NCBI GenBank assembly: GCA_044507625.1
Contig: JBIQJE010000008.1
Location: 70,844-134,843 of the forward strand
Length of the DNA: 64,000 bases
Reading direction: 5' to 3'
From: Hyphomicrobium_A sp044507625
Lineage (GTDB): Bacteria; Pseudomonadota; Alphaproteobacteria; Rhizobiales; Hyphomicrobiaceae
The translations under genes were made by a program, and so were the position numbers. Shown piece by piece: positions 8,964-17,927 of the stretch. Position 1 is the first letter of the stretch, and every line of letters starts with the position of its first letter. A model generated the notes under the pieces. It was not told where the DNA came from. It worked only from the letters and a program-made list of their open reading frames with translations, and searched no databases.

Positions 8964-9628
8964 TCGATATGGATGAATTCAGAATCCGCACGCTCGGCAG
9001 CGACGGGAAGCTTCTTCAGGCCGGCATGACCTGGTACGAGCCGCGCCTCTTCAAACTCTGGCTTCTCGGAATCCCCGCAGCCATTTCCTTCATCGTGGCT
9101 TTCTTCGCCGTTCCGGCGGCGCTCCTGATCTTCATCGCACACGGCACGCTCGGCACGCCCGCGCATATCGCGGCGGCGAGCGCGGGGCTGTTCACCGTCA
9201 TGTTCCTGCGATGGTTCAGGGGGAAGGCAGCGATCCGGCGGACCTGCTGGCGCTGCATCCTCATCTTCGGCGCCGACGATACTGTGCTCTACGCCAAGGG
9301 CAAGGCCAGCAGGGAGCCGGTTTACGAGCCCGTTCCCCTCCGGCCGGGCATGATCGCGAGCATAGAGATCAAGTCCTATTACGCGCCCGCCTATCTGTGG
9401 CACCCCAATCTCTGCGTGGATTTCAACCTCCTCGACGGGCAGACCATCACGGTGGCGCGGCATCTGCCCCACGAGCTCGACGCGAAGATCGTGAGCACGC
9501 AGCTCAACCTCGCCCTCCAGGAGATTCGCGCGGCCATGGCGACTCCGCGCGCCGGCAATAACAGAACGCGCAACGCGGCCGCACTACCGCGGGACGCCAG
9601 CAGAACAGGGGGGTTGGCATGGCGGTGA
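8960..9628 (+). CDS. Membrane protein of unknown function, coupled to the coupling protein
   Basis: A 222-aa protein starting in an ATGA overlap with the coupling-protein stop. Residues about 32-60 and 66-83 form two hydrophobic segments (LFKLWLLGIPAAISFIVAFF and following). The rest is a soluble domain with no motif I can name. Because the coupling protein lacks its own transmembrane part, this partner could supply the membrane anchor; that is inference from gene order and overlap. The last bases overlap the next small gene. Confidence 0.65.
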   Translation: MIDMDEFRIRTLGSDGKLLQAGMTWYEPRLFKLWLLGIPAAISFIVAFFAVPAALLIFIAHGTLGTPAHIAAASAGLFTVMFLRWFRGKAAIRRTCWRCILIFGADDTVLYAKGKASREPVYEPVPLRPGMIASIEIKSYYAPAYLWHPNLCVDFNLLDGQTITVARHLPHELDAKIVSTQLNLALQEIRAAMATPRAGNNRTRNAAALPRDASRTGGLAWR

Positions 9629-9873
9629 AGGGGCCTCGCATCGAGATTGCCTATCCCGTGCATTATCTCGGGGACGGGCTGACCGTATGCGGTCACGCCC
9701 TGGCGTGCGAGCTGGTTGCCGATGCGCTGCGCCTGCTCATCGGCATGAACGGCGAGGACCACGAGGCGGCCTGGGACGCGTTCGAGGCCATGGCCGGGTC
9801 TGCGGCGGCGCGTCTGCACGAAGACGGGCAGGCTGGCAGGCGCGTTGGGCTCGTGCTGAGGAAGAGCCAATGA
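9619..9873 (+). CDS. Small hypothetical protein in the mobilization operon
   Basis: An 84-aa protein beginning MAVKGPRIEIAYPVHYLG and rich in Ala, Leu and Glu; no family is recognised. Its start overlaps the preceding membrane-protein gene by 10 bases, so it belongs to the same transcription unit as the coupling protein. Confidence 0.5.
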   Translation: MAVKGPRIEIAYPVHYLGDGLTVCGHALACELVADALRLLIGMNGEDHEAAWDAFEAMAGSAAARLHEDGQAGRRVGLVLRKSQ

Positions 9874-9927
9874 TCTTGCACAAAGACCCGGGGCGCATTC
9901 GCGCCCCGGGCCGGACCCGCTGGGTCA

Positions 9928-10095
9928 TCACCGCCGGGTGAGCAGCTCCGCATCGAAGGTCTCGACCTGGCCATCGCGGCGGCGGAAGAGCGTTTCGCCG
10001 TCAAGCTCGTAAAGATCCTCGGCGCGGTTGATGCTGGTGCCAATGAAGATCTCGAAGGCCTCATCGGCATAGGGGTTGAAGAGGGCGGGGGTCAT
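9928..10095 (-). CDS. Small hypothetical protein
   Basis: A 55-aa product (MTPALFNPYADEAFEIFIG...). Its ATG overlaps the stop of the upstream gene as ATGA (10092-10095), which decides the start and implies coupling. Acidic residues dominate the first half; no family is recognised. It ends the minus-strand unit that begins at 10337. Confidence 0.55.
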   Translation of the reverse strand: MTPALFNPYADEAFEIFIGTSINRAEDLYELDGETLFRRRDGQVETFDAELLTRR

Positions 10096-10337
10096 TGCTG
10101 ACCTCCCTGGCTGGCGCCGTTGGAGGAATTGTTGGCGTCGTCTTTTTCGCTCACCTCGCGCACGACGACGCGGCCGGCGTTCGAGGTCGGAAACAGATCG
10201 AATTTGAGGTTCGCGCCCTTGAGGTCCTTGTGGATCCAGGCGGCGCCGATGCGCGTCCACCGCGCTTTCTCGCCTTCGCCCTCCACATGCCAGAGGGCGT
10301 GGGTCGGCCGTTTGGTGTCTTTGGATTTGGTGCTCAT
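10092..10337 (-). CDS. Hypothetical plasmid protein, paralogue of the gene at 26862-27110
   Basis: An 81-aa protein (MSTKSKDTKRPTHALWHV...). The core ARWTRIGAAWIHKD...DLFPTSNAGRVVVRE matches the product of 26862-27110 (AAWTRIGRAYPHET...DFFPRDGRIILLE) across most of its length, so the element holds two copies of this family. The start at 10337 follows a GGAAGATC ribosome-binding site and a hairpin leader like that of ardC. Function unknown; such genes commonly accompany ardC on mobile elements. Confidence 0.6.
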   Translation of the reverse strand: MSTKSKDTKRPTHALWHVEGEGEKARWTRIGAAWIHKDLKGANLKFDLFPTSNAGRVVVREVSEKDDANNSSNGASQGGQQ

Positions 10338-10783
10338 GATGATCTTCCGTTGTTGTCGTTGTGGGACGAGCACCACGCCCGTCCCGATGGGGACGAGAAA
10401 ACCGATGCCCGTGAGCGGGTCATACGGGCCACGCGGGAGCGCCCGGGTTTCCCCCGGGGCGCGAACGGATCGGGCAGCCCGTTGACCCATAGCGATCGGG
10501 CTCGGTTAGGCCCCATCATCGAGGGACGCGGTTGTGCTTGAGCTTCACACCGCACCCCAACGGTAATCCGGGCAGCGATCCGAAGTTCGGACGCCGCCGC
10601 CGATGATGGAAAGCGATCAGGCCAAATGCGGAAAGCAGCTTCGGCCGCTGAGCCGAAAAGGACCGAAGTGTGCTTCTTTTCCCCAAAGGACCGGCATGCC
10701 GGCGCATCGTGAAGCGGGGAGCGATAGGGCGCGCCATGGTCCAATAACGGCGCTGCAATGCCGGAAGCGGTGTGTAACGCCTG
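10338..10783. other. Leader of the 10337 gene and non-coding spacer
   Basis: No gene is seen. Read on the minus strand, the part next to 10337 carries a hairpin (GGGACG ... CGTCCC) about 25 bases before the start codon. It resembles the hairpins ahead of ardC, the ParB-like gene and the gene at 24759. The rest, adjoining the ardC stop, shows no recognisable signal. Confidence 0.5.
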
Positions 10784-11689
10784 CTATGCGGGTGCTTGCG
10801 CAGACTTGAGATAGGCGACAGCCTCGGACGCGCGCGCGGCGGCAGTGAAGATGGCCCGGCTGTCTTCCTTCATCAGCTTGAGCCATTGCGCGAGATACTG
10901 CGCATGATCGGCGCGCGTGTCCTGCGTGATGCCAAGCTCGCTGCACAGGAAAGCGGATGCGATCTCCGCAACCAGCTCTTCCGCGGCATAGGCGGCGTCG
11001 CCGAAACGCTTCCCGAATTCACGCGCAAGGCGGTGCTTCGCGCCGGTCCAGTGGGTGAGTTCATGCGTGACGGTCGCGTAATAGCCTTCGCTGCGCGTCA
11101 TCGTATCGGTGCCGCAGAACAGGTTTTCGTCGGGCATCTGGATGTGATCGGACGACGGCCGGTAGAAGGCGCGGTCGCCGCCATGCTCGATGCGGGCGCC
11201 CGTGGCGGCAATGAAGCGATCGGCGGCCGCAAGGCGTTCGATGGGTCCGAGCGGTTGCGGCGCATCCGGGGCGGTGTAGCCGTCCACCTGCGACGCGTTG
11301 AAGACGCAGGAGGCGCGCGCCACGCGGCGCTTGCCGTCATCGTCGGCGTTATCGGGGTCAGGCTCGGAGTCGTACTCCTTGTAGAAGACGACGAGCGAGG
11401 ATTTCTCGCCCTTGCGCACCTGGCAGCCAAGCTCGGTCCATTGCCGGTAGGTGGCCCAGACAGGCGCGCTGAAACCAGAGCATTCGGCGGCGACCCAGAG
11501 GCTGACAATGTTGATGCCGTTATAGGCGTTACGGGTCAGCGCATTCACGGGCATGAACAGAGGCCCGGACGATCGCCGCCATGGCAATGAGGGGCCACCG
11601 GGGTCGGCCTCGATGGCGGCAATGAGTTTGGCCGTGATCTCGGCATGAATGTCGCGGCGCTCGGCGCGTGGCTTGGATGATGCGGGCAT
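10784..11689 (-). CDS. ardC: ArdC-type antirestriction protein with zincin domain
   Basis: A 301-aa ArdC protein. The N-terminal DUF1738 domain (about 12-135) contains the ssDNA-binding motif region (NAYNGINIVSLW, TYRQW, GCQVRKGEKSSLVVFYK). The C-terminal zincin-like metallopeptidase domain has HELTH at 209-213 and a downstream Glu-rich helix (AAEELVAEIASAFL). ArdC protects incoming single-stranded DNA from host restriction during conjugation and is usually made early from the leading region. It shares a repeated leader with the ParB-like gene. The start at 11689 is preceded by GAAGGAGAC. Confidence 0.92.
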   Translation of the reverse strand: MPASSKPRAERRDIHAEITAKLIAAIEADPGGPSLPWRRSSGPLFMPVNALTRNAYNGINIVSLWVAAECSGFSAPVWATYRQWTELGCQVRKGEKSSLVVFYKEYDSEPDPDNADDDGKRRVARASCVFNASQVDGYTAPDAPQPLGPIERLAAADRFIAATGARIEHGGDRAFYRPSSDHIQMPDENLFCGTDTMTRSEGYYATVTHELTHWTGAKHRLAREFGKRFGDAAYAAEELVAEIASAFLCSELGITQDTRADHAQYLAQWLKLMKEDSRAIFTAAARASEAVAYLKSAQAPA

Positions 11690-11710
11690 GTCGGTCTCCT
11701 TCGTCGTTGG

Positions 11711-11885
11711 ACGAGACCCGCGCGTGTGGCGGTCTCGATGCCGGACGAAGGCGACGGGGCAGGAGCGGGCGCGGAACCGAAGGCCCGAGCGATCAAGCGA
11801 CGGGACGAGGCGGCCGGCGCAGCCGAAAGCCGAGGGCGTCAGCCCTTGCAGCGACCGCGCACCGGCGCACGGTCGGCGTCATGAG
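11711..11885. repeat. Leader repeat, copy A (upstream of ardC)
   Basis: About 175 bp ahead of ardC closely resemble 17679-17848 ahead of the ParB-like gene. A block of 34 identical bases (11727-11760 versus 17695-17728) and a second identical block around GCGACCGCGCACCGGCGC are the strongest parts. The repeat contains a hairpin CGAGACC ... GGTCTCG close to the start codon. Probably a shared promoter or leader element. Nothing recognisable lies in the remaining spacer to 12057. Confidence 0.8.
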
Positions 11886-12057
11886 AGACCGCCTGGCGGG
11901 GTCGGGACGACAAAGAGAGCCGGCGCGCGGCACACATTCGCCTGTGACGAACCGACGATGGAGCGACGGGAGGTTGAACGGCGGGTGGTTTGAATAGGGC
12001 GGTCGGTCTATTCCCCGTGCGTTACGGTCGAGGGGGAGGATGGATCAAGACGTTGCC

Positions 12058-13230
12058 TTACTCAATGGCCGTGCGCCGCATCTTGGCAGGCCTCGGCACA
12101 ATCACTGCGCCTGTAACGCCCTTAATGGCCTCTAGTCCGGATTGCAGCTCGGCGTGCTGTTCGGTGTGGGCCGCATCGTCCCAGACGAAGGCCAGGATGG
12201 TGTCGTACGGCGACGGCTTGCTGAGATAGAGGCTGGCGTCGGCAGCGATCTCCTCAATCAGCGCGGCGTAGGCGGGCTGACCGGAGGAACGCAGAAACTT
12301 CACTTCGATGATGGTCCTGAGCGAGGGCACACCGAGGTCGGCGCGCGGCTTCTTGTGTCCGATGGACGGCAGGTTCTCTTCATCCTCAAGGTCGGGGAGC
12401 ACGGGGGCAAGGACCGCCCAGAGGAAGTTCTGGACGTGATACTCGTTCTCGACCTCCCAGCGGGCCGTGAGGGATCTCGACGTGCGGGGCTGGGCTTCGT
12501 AGGTCCACCGACGCAAGGATCGGGCAACACCTGACAGCAGCGCAACCAGGCCGTCACGCGTGATCGAGGACGGGTCGATCTGGGCACCGCGGGCACAAGC
12601 GTGCTTGAAGGCGGCGAGCCGTGCCGCATCCCGGGCAGGGCCGTCGTGATGAGGCTCGAACGAGGTTATCGCACTCCAGGCCTGGCGCACGTCGTCGTCG
12701 TCGACGGTGAAGGCTCCGTTGCTTGCGAGAGCGACGGCAAGCTCCGGCGGCAACGTGGCCGTTATCGCGGAGCCGAGGATCGAGGCCGCCGCATTGGCGA
12801 GTCCGACTTGCCACGGGTCGCGGCACATCTCGGCACTCGAGCGCGCCAGAAGGGCGTTTAGCCAAAGCGGTTCTGCCGTACTGTGCTTCAGCGCCAGCGC
12901 GACGCCGAGCAAGGCGACGCCGTCAACCTCGAATCGCAGCGGCCGGCCGGGCGCGAAGAAAGACCGACCGGCGAGATGGGCGACGTCGCTGGCTAGCAGG
13001 CGGCTTTGATCGTCCGTGAGCAGGCCCGCCGCCGCGCCATAGCCAAGCGCCGCGACGTGCTCGGGGCGGCGGCCCGGTGCCGCGGTCGTGGCGGCATCAA
13101 GAAGGTGCCGGCGAAGCTGTGCATGGTCGGCAAGAACCCAGGCGGAGAATGCACCGACGTGGCACGGCAAGGGACCGGCAGCGGCTACCTGGGTTTCGAG
13201 TGTCGCGCGGATATCGAGGAGGTTGACCAT
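12058..13230 (-). CDS. PD-(D/E)XK nuclease, effector partner of the Argonaute
   Basis: A 390-aa protein whose C-terminal domain contains a PD-(D/E)XK nuclease core: D298 (in RADLGVPS), then E309-V310-K311 (IIEVKFL), followed by a helix with Glu and Asp residues. The N-terminal about 270 residues are Ala/Leu-rich and unassigned. The start at 13230 is fixed by a one-base TAATG overlap with the stop of the Argonaute gene, so the two are translationally coupled. Long-B Argonautes that lack slicing activity are known to work with associated nucleases, which cut DNA after guide-dependent target recognition. This gene fits that role by position and motif; the activity itself is inferred. Confidence 0.8.
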   Translation of the reverse strand: MVNLLDIRATLETQVAAAGPLPCHVGAFSAWVLADHAQLRRHLLDAATTAAPGRRPEHVAALGYGAAAGLLTDDQSRLLASDVAHLAGRSFFAPGRPLRFEVDGVALLGVALALKHSTAEPLWLNALLARSSAEMCRDPWQVGLANAAASILGSAITATLPPELAVALASNGAFTVDDDDVRQAWSAITSFEPHHDGPARDAARLAAFKHACARGAQIDPSSITRDGLVALLSGVARSLRRWTYEAQPRTSRSLTARWEVENEYHVQNFLWAVLAPVLPDLEDEENLPSIGHKKPRADLGVPSLRTIIEVKFLRSSGQPAYAALIEEIAADASLYLSKPSPYDTILAFVWDDAAHTEQHAELQSGLEAIKGVTGAVIVPRPAKMRRTAIE

Positions 13231-15515
13231 TAAAGAAACCACAGCGTATGGCCGATCGGGCCGAAATGTACGGCCTCCGAGTCCCAGCCATCGACCGCGC
13301 TCAGACCGGAAATCCGCTCCGCGATCAGGTCGGAATATCGGATCGTAATCGGATACGGTTCCGGCGCCAGCATGCGCCATGAATGACCCGAGAACTGGAA
13401 GGCCTGGCGCGCCAGATATGTCATGTCAGTGAAGGTTGAAAGTCGGTGCAGCTTCAACAGGCAGGGGCGCGGCATGCCGTGTTCGGCAAGCTTGAGCTCC
13501 GATGCGCCCGAGAAAACGACTAGGGATTCGTAGTCGCCGAGCTTGATGTGCAGGCCACGGGTCGGGCCGAGGACGCCCTTCCTAGGCTCCGAAAACCCAA
13601 TGCCGGGTTGCGAGTGGTCGAAGACTAGGAACGGGTGGCTCGGCGCAATATGGAGGAACGCAAAGGTGACGTTGTCGAGCTGGAGGTCGCGGACCGTCCT
13701 TTCGATAGCTTCTGCCTCGGTGTCCTTTAACGGCTTAAAGACATGGAACACGAGGCGGACCTTGTCGGTGCTGCGCCAGTTGTCCTGCTTACGCACCGTC
13801 GTGATCGAGCGCTTGAGAGTTTCGTAGAGGGCCGACGCGTAGTCCTCGAAGGGCACAACGGCTGTGCGGTCGCTCAGCAGGTAACTTCCGTCGCTGGAGA
13901 ACACCGTCGTGATGCCAACGTACCGCTTGTGAGTGCCGATGCGACTACTGGCTGCGCTGTGTGAGCCGAGGCCGATCACCAGCTCGTGCGCGACGGTCTG
14001 TTGCGAAGCGAGCAACCACGGCGTGCCGCCGAGTTTGGCGTAGGTTGCAAGGCTCATATGGTTTAGAGCGAACACGAGTTGGCCGTCGGCTTGCGCCATG
14101 GTTTCCAGGCGAACACTCTGGACCGCCACATCCCGCTTGAGGAGGATGGACTTGGTCGCGAAGTAGGGGTTCGATCCGTCGAGGTAGCTCTTGAATTCCT
14201 CCTCGACCTGGACCAGAGCGAGATCCCACTTGAAACCGCCATCAGTGGCGGCGCTCAGGGCACGGCGGCTGGCCTCGACATAGTCGGCGGCACTCGCCGT
14301 GGGGGCCGTAAAAAAGGTCACGTCGGGCTTCTGCAGCGCGAACCGCCTGATGAAGCCATCGCCGTAGCGCGGCACTTTGCTCCGCCCGGAGACGGTATCC
14401 GGCATGCCCTCCAGGAACTTGGCGAGGAACGCGTCGACCTGGCCCTCGTAGCGTGCCTGGCAGATGACAGCGATCCTGAGCCGCTTCGGACTAAACACTC
14501 GTTGATCGTAGGGGCCGTGCTTCTTGAGGCCGCGCTCGCTCCAGTCGTCCTTACGAGTCCCGCTCGGATCGAAGACGAGGACCGGCTTCTCAATGGTTTC
14601 CCGGATGGGGAATCCTGCCCGGTCGGAGGTGAGCATCTGGTCAATGACGAAGCGGGCGCCGGGGACGGCGTTCAGCTGCGCCTTATCGCGCAGATAGGCG
14701 AGTGCCTCGTCGATCTTCTCCTTGCGCCCCGGGCCGGAGTTGAGGTGCGCCGCAGCGCGCTCGGCGTCGGTGAGCAGGCGCGCCGCGTCCGCCCCGACCA
14801 GGCGCCGGACGCAGTCGTCGACGGTGTCTGCACGCGGCTCGAGGAATGCGGAATCCGCCGCGACGGTCTCGAAGCCCTGCGCGTGGTCGTCGAGCACGAG
14901 CGTGCTGCCGTCGATAGTCGTGACACGGCCGGCCAAGGTGCGGCGCGGCAAGACACGGGGATCGGAAGCCGGCTCCTCGGTCAGGACATAGCGGCCTTCG
15001 ATCGGGACGCCGAAGCCGACGAGATTGGCACAGCTCGTGCGGATCAGGTTCTTGAGGCCCGGCTCGCAAACGAGGCCGACGGTGCGCTTGCCGCAATTGT
15101 AGATGGAGCGGGTGTCAAAGCGCAGCACATGACGGCGCTCGATCGCGGATGGCAAGCGAGGATGGATGAGGAGTCCTCGAGCCGGCGCACCGAGAACGGT
15201 CACGCCCTGGCCCGGCAGAAGCTCGCGGACGCCAGCGAATGCCTTGATCAAAGCGGCCTCGAACAGCGCGGGCCAGAGCCAACGTTCCTGCGACAGATCG
15301 AGCTCCTCGATGACGTTGCCGAGAGGCTTCTGACCATTGGCCACAGGAATGTCTATGATGACGTCGCCCTCGCGGCGCCGCATCAGCACATGGGTCGCAG
15401 CAAACTCCCGGCGTAGTTCACGCAGACGATCGCGATCGTAAGTCTGCCGGCCGACCTGTACCTTGGTCGCGCCGGTAATGGAGATGGGTGCAAAATTGAT
15501 CGTGAGATGTGTCAT
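13230..15515 (-). CDS. Long-B prokaryotic Argonaute (RsAgo-like, catalytically inactive PIWI)
   Basis: A 761-aa Argonaute whose MID-PIWI half reads very like Rhodobacter sphaeroides Argonaute (shared runs include TYAKL-GTPW, FVGITTVF/YVGITTVF, DGSYLL and NNWR/DNWR). The four guide-5'-end pocket residues are present: Y451, K455, Q466 and K494. The catalytic acidic tetrad is lost: the first strand reads VIGLGS (514-518) where active enzymes have Asp, and FHVFKP (590-595) replaces the usual Asp-containing turn. The protein should bind guide and target but not cut. RsAgo itself uses small RNA guides against plasmid DNA. The frame remains open to 15551; 15515 (MTHLTINF) is the likelier start. The coupled nuclease follows immediately. 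Confidence 0.9.
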   Translation of the reverse strand: MTHLTINFAPISITGATKVQVGRQTYDRDRLRELRREFAATHVLMRRREGDVIIDIPVANGQKPLGNVIEELDLSQERWLWPALFEAALIKAFAGVRELLPGQGVTVLGAPARGLLIHPRLPSAIERRHVLRFDTRSIYNCGKRTVGLVCEPGLKNLIRTSCANLVGFGVPIEGRYVLTEEPASDPRVLPRRTLAGRVTTIDGSTLVLDDHAQGFETVAADSAFLEPRADTVDDCVRRLVGADAARLLTDAERAAAHLNSGPGRKEKIDEALAYLRDKAQLNAVPGARFVIDQMLTSDRAGFPIRETIEKPVLVFDPSGTRKDDWSERGLKKHGPYDQRVFSPKRLRIAVICQARYEGQVDAFLAKFLEGMPDTVSGRSKVPRYGDGFIRRFALQKPDVTFFTAPTASAADYVEASRRALSAATDGGFKWDLALVQVEEEFKSYLDGSNPYFATKSILLKRDVAVQSVRLETMAQADGQLVFALNHMSLATYAKLGGTPWLLASQQTVAHELVIGLGSHSAASSRIGTHKRYVGITTVFSSDGSYLLSDRTAVVPFEDYASALYETLKRSITTVRKQDNWRSTDKVRLVFHVFKPLKDTEAEAIERTVRDLQLDNVTFAFLHIAPSHPFLVFDHSQPGIGFSEPRKGVLGPTRGLHIKLGDYESLVVFSGASELKLAEHGMPRPCLLKLHRLSTFTDMTYLARQAFQFSGHSWRMLAPEPYPITIRYSDLIAERISGLSAVDGWDSEAVHFGPIGHTLWFL

Positions 15516-15761
15516 CGCTGCCTTCGCCGAGCCGTATTGCCTCCTCCGCAACCGATTCGTTGCACCATCATACCGTGACTCGCTGGAGGTGAGGTACGGC
15601 GCTAGATAGATGACAGCGGAGGCCCAGTTGATAGCTAAGTTGTCAGTCTACGCGGGCAACGCTGCAACACTGACGTCAGGCGGGGGGATTAGGGAACAAC
15701 ACATACGACCGCACGGGTTACATTGGGCCGGTCCTAATAAGAGTGACCGACAGGTAGCTAA

Positions 15762-15791
15762 TTCCGGCTGCACCTTGCGGCGCAGCCGGAA
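15762..15791 (-). terminator. Hairpin after the ParB-like gene
   Basis: A perfect 10-bp stem, TTCCGGCTGC (15762-15771) with GCAGCCGGAA (15782-15791), lies 10 bases past the stop of the ParB-like gene on the minus strand. No long T-run follows. Confidence 0.5.
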
Positions 15792-15800
15792 GGAAGCAGC

Positions 15801-17660
15801 CTATTTGGCGGCCTCACTGAGATTGGCGTCGTTATTGTCATTGACCGCCAGGCGCAGCGGCTCCGGCAGCCAGGACGTGCCCGCGAGCAGCTGCTCGGCC
15901 CGCATCGCAAGCTCGGACTTCTTGAGCTTCTCGAGAGCCGGCGCGTGTGTGCCGTTGGCCTCGTCGATAGCGGCGAGGATCTGCGTGCGGTTGATGCGCT
16001 CGAAGTAGCTCTCGGCGGTCGGCGTGAACCATTCGGTCATATCGACGCGCAGGGCTTCGGCAAGCTGCGTCGCGTTGATGAGGCGGGACGCATACGGCCT
16101 GTCGGATTTGCGCTGCACGCCGTCTACGGATTTCGCCGCTATGAACGCCAGAATGCCGAGCAGCTCGTCACGCGGGCGTTCGAGGCACCATGCCCAGAGG
16201 TCGTCAGCATCACCGGGGAGGCGATCGCCGAAGCAGGCACGCTCCTGTTCGATGACCTCAAGGCCCTTGCAGGCCTCGGGCTTCGCCATGGCGCTGCTGA
16301 GGGACGGGGATCTCGATGACAGTTTGAGGCAGCTTTCCGTGCTGCATCCCGTATAGAACATATCGAGAGTCAGGCAGTGCACGACGGCCGCGAGGGCAAT
16401 GTCCGGCTGAAGCATCAGCGCAGCCCCGATGGCGGCGCTTTTCTGGGCCGTCAGATCCTCGGTAAGGCGCGGTGAATGCCCGGACGGTGCCGGAGTTTCG
16501 GTGCCGTCGCCGGAGTCCGTGGCATCGACCGAGGCAATCTCAGCCTTGCGGGCGTCCTCCTTGCGGACCAGGCCGCGCTCGATGCGGACATCGCCGTCAT
16601 ACTCCAGGGTGACCATCGCGCCGGCAAGGGCAAGCGTGTCGGCGGACCACGTCTCCGTCTTCAGGGTCAGCGCGTCCATGCGCGATTCGATCTCGTCGAG
16701 ACGCGCATCGTCCGGCTCGTCGCTGTCAACGAGCGCATCATACTCTTCCGACAGTCGATCGTATTCAGCCTGATCGGCATCGCAGAGCGGGATCCGCTCA
16801 GGCAGCCGCCGCTCGAGGCGGGCGCAGGCCCGGTAGTCGGCATCGGGAAGGATATCGACCCAGCGCCAGCCCTCGGTCTTGACCCCGGCGGCGATGGCAT
16901 CGAGCTTCTCGGTTACAAGGCGGTCGAGCAGGACATTGTCCTGGAGATAACCGGCGCCGTCCTCCGAGAACAGGTCCTGACGGATAACGCCGCCCGCGGC
17001 CTGATACGCTTCGACACCGACGAAGCGGACGCGCTTGTCGGAAGTCGGGATGTCCTCCTCGGTCAGCGCCCGGCGGATGGCGTAGGGATCGCGGTTCCAG
17101 GGCGCGAGCTCGGCAAACACGCGTTCCTGCGCCTCGCGGTCGTCGGTGACGGCGAAAGCCTGAGCCGCCTCGAGTCCGATATCGCCGTTGCGATACGCAT
17201 CGAGGATAATGGAAGACAGCCGGCCAAGCTTCAGGCGCTTGGCGACCACGGTTTCCGTGATGCCAAAGCGCGCCGCGACTTCAGGAATCGTCGCGCCGTC
17301 ATCGATGAGAATCCGGAACGCCTCGAACTGGTCGGCCGGGTGCATGGGGGCCCGCACGACGTTCTCGGCGAGACTCAGCTCCGTTGCATTGACGCTGTCA
17401 GCCGCAAGCATGCAGGGAACCGGATGGTCCTTTGCGATGGTCCCGGCCTTGACGAGCGCGGTCAGGGCCAGATAGCGGCGTTGCCCCGCGACGATCTCGT
17501 ATTTGCCGCGCGTGCCCTTGCGTACGACCAGTGACTGCAGCAGCCCATGTGCGGCAATCGAGGCTGCAAGCTCGTCGATACCGTCATGGATGGTGGTCCT
17601 GCGGACATTGCCGTCCCACGGCGCAAGCCTGTTCAGCGGAATGGTGATGGTGTCGGTCAT
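15801..17660 (-). CDS. Large ParB/RepB/Spo0J-family DNA-binding protein
   Basis: A 619-aa ParB-like protein. The N-terminal ParB/Srx nucleotide-binding domain shows IPLNRL, the GQRRYLAL box (GQRR at 59-62) and LAENVVRAPMHPADQFEAF (about 97-115). A helix-turn-helix follows (about 124-146, IPEVAARFGITETVVAKRLKLG). The long C-terminal half is acidic and unassigned. Proteins of this size are common on conjugative and integrative elements, where they act as regulators or accessory partition proteins rather than the chromosomal ParB. Its own parA is not adjacent; a ParA with a different small partner lies at 43-44 kb. The leader is shared with ardC (copy B). Confidence 0.87.
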   Translation of the reverse strand: MTDTITIPLNRLAPWDGNVRRTTIHDGIDELAASIAAHGLLQSLVVRKGTRGKYEIVAGQRRYLALTALVKAGTIAKDHPVPCMLAADSVNATELSLAENVVRAPMHPADQFEAFRILIDDGATIPEVAARFGITETVVAKRLKLGRLSSIILDAYRNGDIGLEAAQAFAVTDDREAQERVFAELAPWNRDPYAIRRALTEEDIPTSDKRVRFVGVEAYQAAGGVIRQDLFSEDGAGYLQDNVLLDRLVTEKLDAIAAGVKTEGWRWVDILPDADYRACARLERRLPERIPLCDADQAEYDRLSEEYDALVDSDEPDDARLDEIESRMDALTLKTETWSADTLALAGAMVTLEYDGDVRIERGLVRKEDARKAEIASVDATDSGDGTETPAPSGHSPRLTEDLTAQKSAAIGAALMLQPDIALAAVVHCLTLDMFYTGCSTESCLKLSSRSPSLSSAMAKPEACKGLEVIEQERACFGDRLPGDADDLWAWCLERPRDELLGILAFIAAKSVDGVQRKSDRPYASRLINATQLAEALRVDMTEWFTPTAESYFERINRTQILAAIDEANGTHAPALEKLKKSELAMRAEQLLAGTSWLPEPLRLAVNDNNDANLSEAAK

Positions 17661-17678
17661 TGACTATCTCCTTCGTCT

Positions 17679-17848
17679 TGCGAGCCCGCCGGGATGGCGG
17701 TCTCGATGCCGGACGAAGGCGACGGGGCCAGGCGGGAGCGGAACCGAGCCCCGCATTGATTAAGAAGGGGCGCGGCGGCCGGCGAAGCCGCAAGCCGAGG
17801 GCGTGCCCTTGAAGCGACCGCGCACCGGCGCAGTCTCGGCATCATGAG
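17679..17848. repeat. Leader repeat, copy B (upstream of the ParB-like gene)
   Basis: The second copy of the leader repeat found ahead of ardC. Close to the start codon it folds as CGAGACCGCC ... GGCGGGCTCG, then GACGAAGGAGATAG leads to the ATG at 17660. Both copies have the same order of hairpin, ribosome-binding site and start. Confidence 0.8.
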
Positions 17849-17927
17849 CGATTGCCAGACCGGATTCGCCAGAAGAATGGGAGAAGATCGGCGATCGACC
17901 TATCGGACCTGCCGCAGCAATATTGGA

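Noticed and set aside
4821..9873. Expecting type IV secretion genes near the relaxase and coupling protein
   Set aside because: All open frames between the att repeats were read; none resembles VirB or Tra pore components.
14079..15416. 445-residue plus-strand frame opposite the Argonaute
   Set aside because: Antisense shadow of a conserved protein; no start signal or motif.
13230..15515. Reading the 761-aa protein as a PIWI-RE family member
   Set aside because: The MID-PIWI sequence follows R. sphaeroides Argonaute closely, and no DinG-type helicase or other PIWI-RE partner is present.
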